Shown one piece after another: positions 53,494-54,113 of a stretch of 54,113 nucleotides of DNA. This DNA is from CAZPWQ01 sp964590495 (GTDB lineage Bacteria > Bacteroidota > Rhodothermia > Balneolales > Balneolaceae). A model generated the notes under the pieces. The model ran no database searches. It had not been told where the DNA came from and was given only the letters and a program-made list of their open reading frames with translations. The position numbers and the translations under genes are program-made. Where the stretch lies: assembly GCA_964590495.1 (NCBI GenBank), contig CAZPWQ010000013.1, forward strand, positions 1 to 54,113, written 5' to 3'. Every line of letters starts with the position of its first letter. The stretch's first letter is position 1.

Positions 53494-54113
53494 ATGAGTA
53501 ACAGTTTTGGTCGCAAGCAGTTTTTGAAGTTAATAGGATTGGCCGGTTTTACAGGGACGGGGATATTCTCGAATCCGGCGGATCAAGCAGATGACGATAA
53601 CTCTTATAAGAAATCGCATCGTCAGCGGTTCAACATGTACGGGTATGCGGCCCCGAAGCTGGATACGGTACGGATCGGAATTATCGGAGTGGGAAACCGC
53701 GGGTCGGGAGCGGTGAGGAGGCTTTCGCGTATCGAAGGTACGGATATAAAAGCCATTTGTGATCTGGAACAGGACCGGGTTGATGCAGCCATAGAATCAA
53801 TTGCGAAAACAAATCATAACCCGCAGGGATATGCCGGCAGCGAAGATATCTGGAAACAGGTTTGCGAGCGGAACGACATCGATTTGATCTATATTTGTAC
53901 TCCCTGGCATCTGCATACACCAATGGCGGTATTTGCTATGGAAAACGAAAAACATGCGGCTACCGAAATTCCCGCAGCCCAGACGATTGACGAGTGCTGG
54001 GAACTGGTGGAAACATCAGAAAAGACGCGGCGGCACTGCATGATGCTGGAAAATACGTGCTATGATTTTTTTGAGATGATTACCCTGAAGATGGCGCGGA
54101 GTGGTTTTTTCGG
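53494..54113 (+). CDS. Gfo/Idh/MocA protein, GH109-like (copy 2, 3'-truncated by window)
   Basis: This is an open frame of 206 codons from an ATG at 53494 to the window end. The leader MSNSFGRKQFLKLIGLAG is the same as in copy 1, followed by the same FNM.GYAAPKL.TVRIGIIG.GNRGSG start. It then diverges moderately and keeps the GH109-type L-E-N-T-C-Y-D motif (about residue 190) that copy 1 has lost. The frame is intact up to the edge. A tandem duplication with a secreted amidohydrolase between the copies is the simplest reading. Confidence 0.88.
   Translation, partial: MSNSFGRKQFLKLIGLAGFTGTGIFSNPADQADDDNSYKKSHRQRFNMYGYAAPKLDTVRIGIIGVGNRGSGAVRRLSRIEGTDIKAICDLEQDRVDAAIESIAKTNHNPQGYAGSEDIWKQVCERNDIDLIYICTPWHLHTPMAVFAMENEKHAATEIPAAQTIDECWELVETSEKTRRHCMMLENTCYDFFEMITLKMARSGFF

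Noticed and set aside
1..54113. CRISPR arrays, tRNA or rRNA genes, prophage
   Set aside because: No regularly spaced repeats, cloverleaf sequences, rRNA segments or phage structural genes were seen on either strand; this was a reading by eye, so a short degenerate tRNA could be missed.

Overview
The window looks like a chromosomal scaffold from a marine or saline heterotroph of the Bacteroidota/Balneolota-Rhodothermota neighbourhood. This rests on a SusC/SusD pair, many signal-peptide lipoproteins, S9 and M14 secreted peptidases, a possible Bacteroidota-type -7 box (TAnnTTTG) before susC, and small interspersed palindromes of kinds common in that group. The phylum is an inference; there is no rRNA or other marker gene. 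No tRNA, rRNA, CRISPR array or intact insertion sequence was seen.

Layout. 1-16 kb is housekeeping and envelope material. It holds a FetAB-type metal exporter, a sulfotransferase-like plus class IV aminotransferase gene pair, a secreted S9 peptidase, a three-PAS histidine kinase with an IS-transposase-like HTH at its N terminus, a di-heme cytochrome c, HtpX, a BaeRF-type release-factor-like protein beside a 100-N assembly gap, and a tightly overlapped three-gene envelope operon of unknown function. 16.6-20 kb carries a divergent Nramp-like transporter and a very AT-rich, tail-to-tail type II restriction-modification pair. The methyltransferase starts with a DNA-binding domain and is preceded by clustered TTGT/ACAA palindromes. 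20-28 kb has an M14 peptidase, a CxxCH protein, a Vgb-like propeller, a small DUF1508-like gene, an OB-fold protein and an APH/AAA kinase.

28.5-44.2 kb is a coherent phosphodiester-scavenging locus. It contains a GntR/UTRA regulator, glycerol kinase, glycerol-3-phosphate dehydrogenase, two paralogous lipoprotein glycerophosphodiesterases, a PafA-like phosphatase, SusC, SusD, a sulfatase and a Tat-exported PhoD. Matching palindromes before glpK and susC suggest one regulator controls both halves. The likely logic is: polar phospho-, glycerophospho- or sulfo-compounds are captured by SusCD, cleaved outside the cytoplasm by GDPD, phosphatases and sulfatase, and glycerol or glycerol-3-phosphate enters central metabolism through GlpK and GlpD.

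46.7-54.1 kb is an amino-sugar locus. The minus strand encodes AgaS, a PfkB kinase, a class II tagatose/fructose-bisphosphate aldolase and an amidohydrolase in one run. Diverging from it are two Gfo/Idh/MocA proteins resembling GH109 alpha-N-acetylgalactosaminidases (the second cut by the window end), with a secreted amidohydrolase between them. Together they suggest release and catabolism of GalNAc or a related amino sugar.
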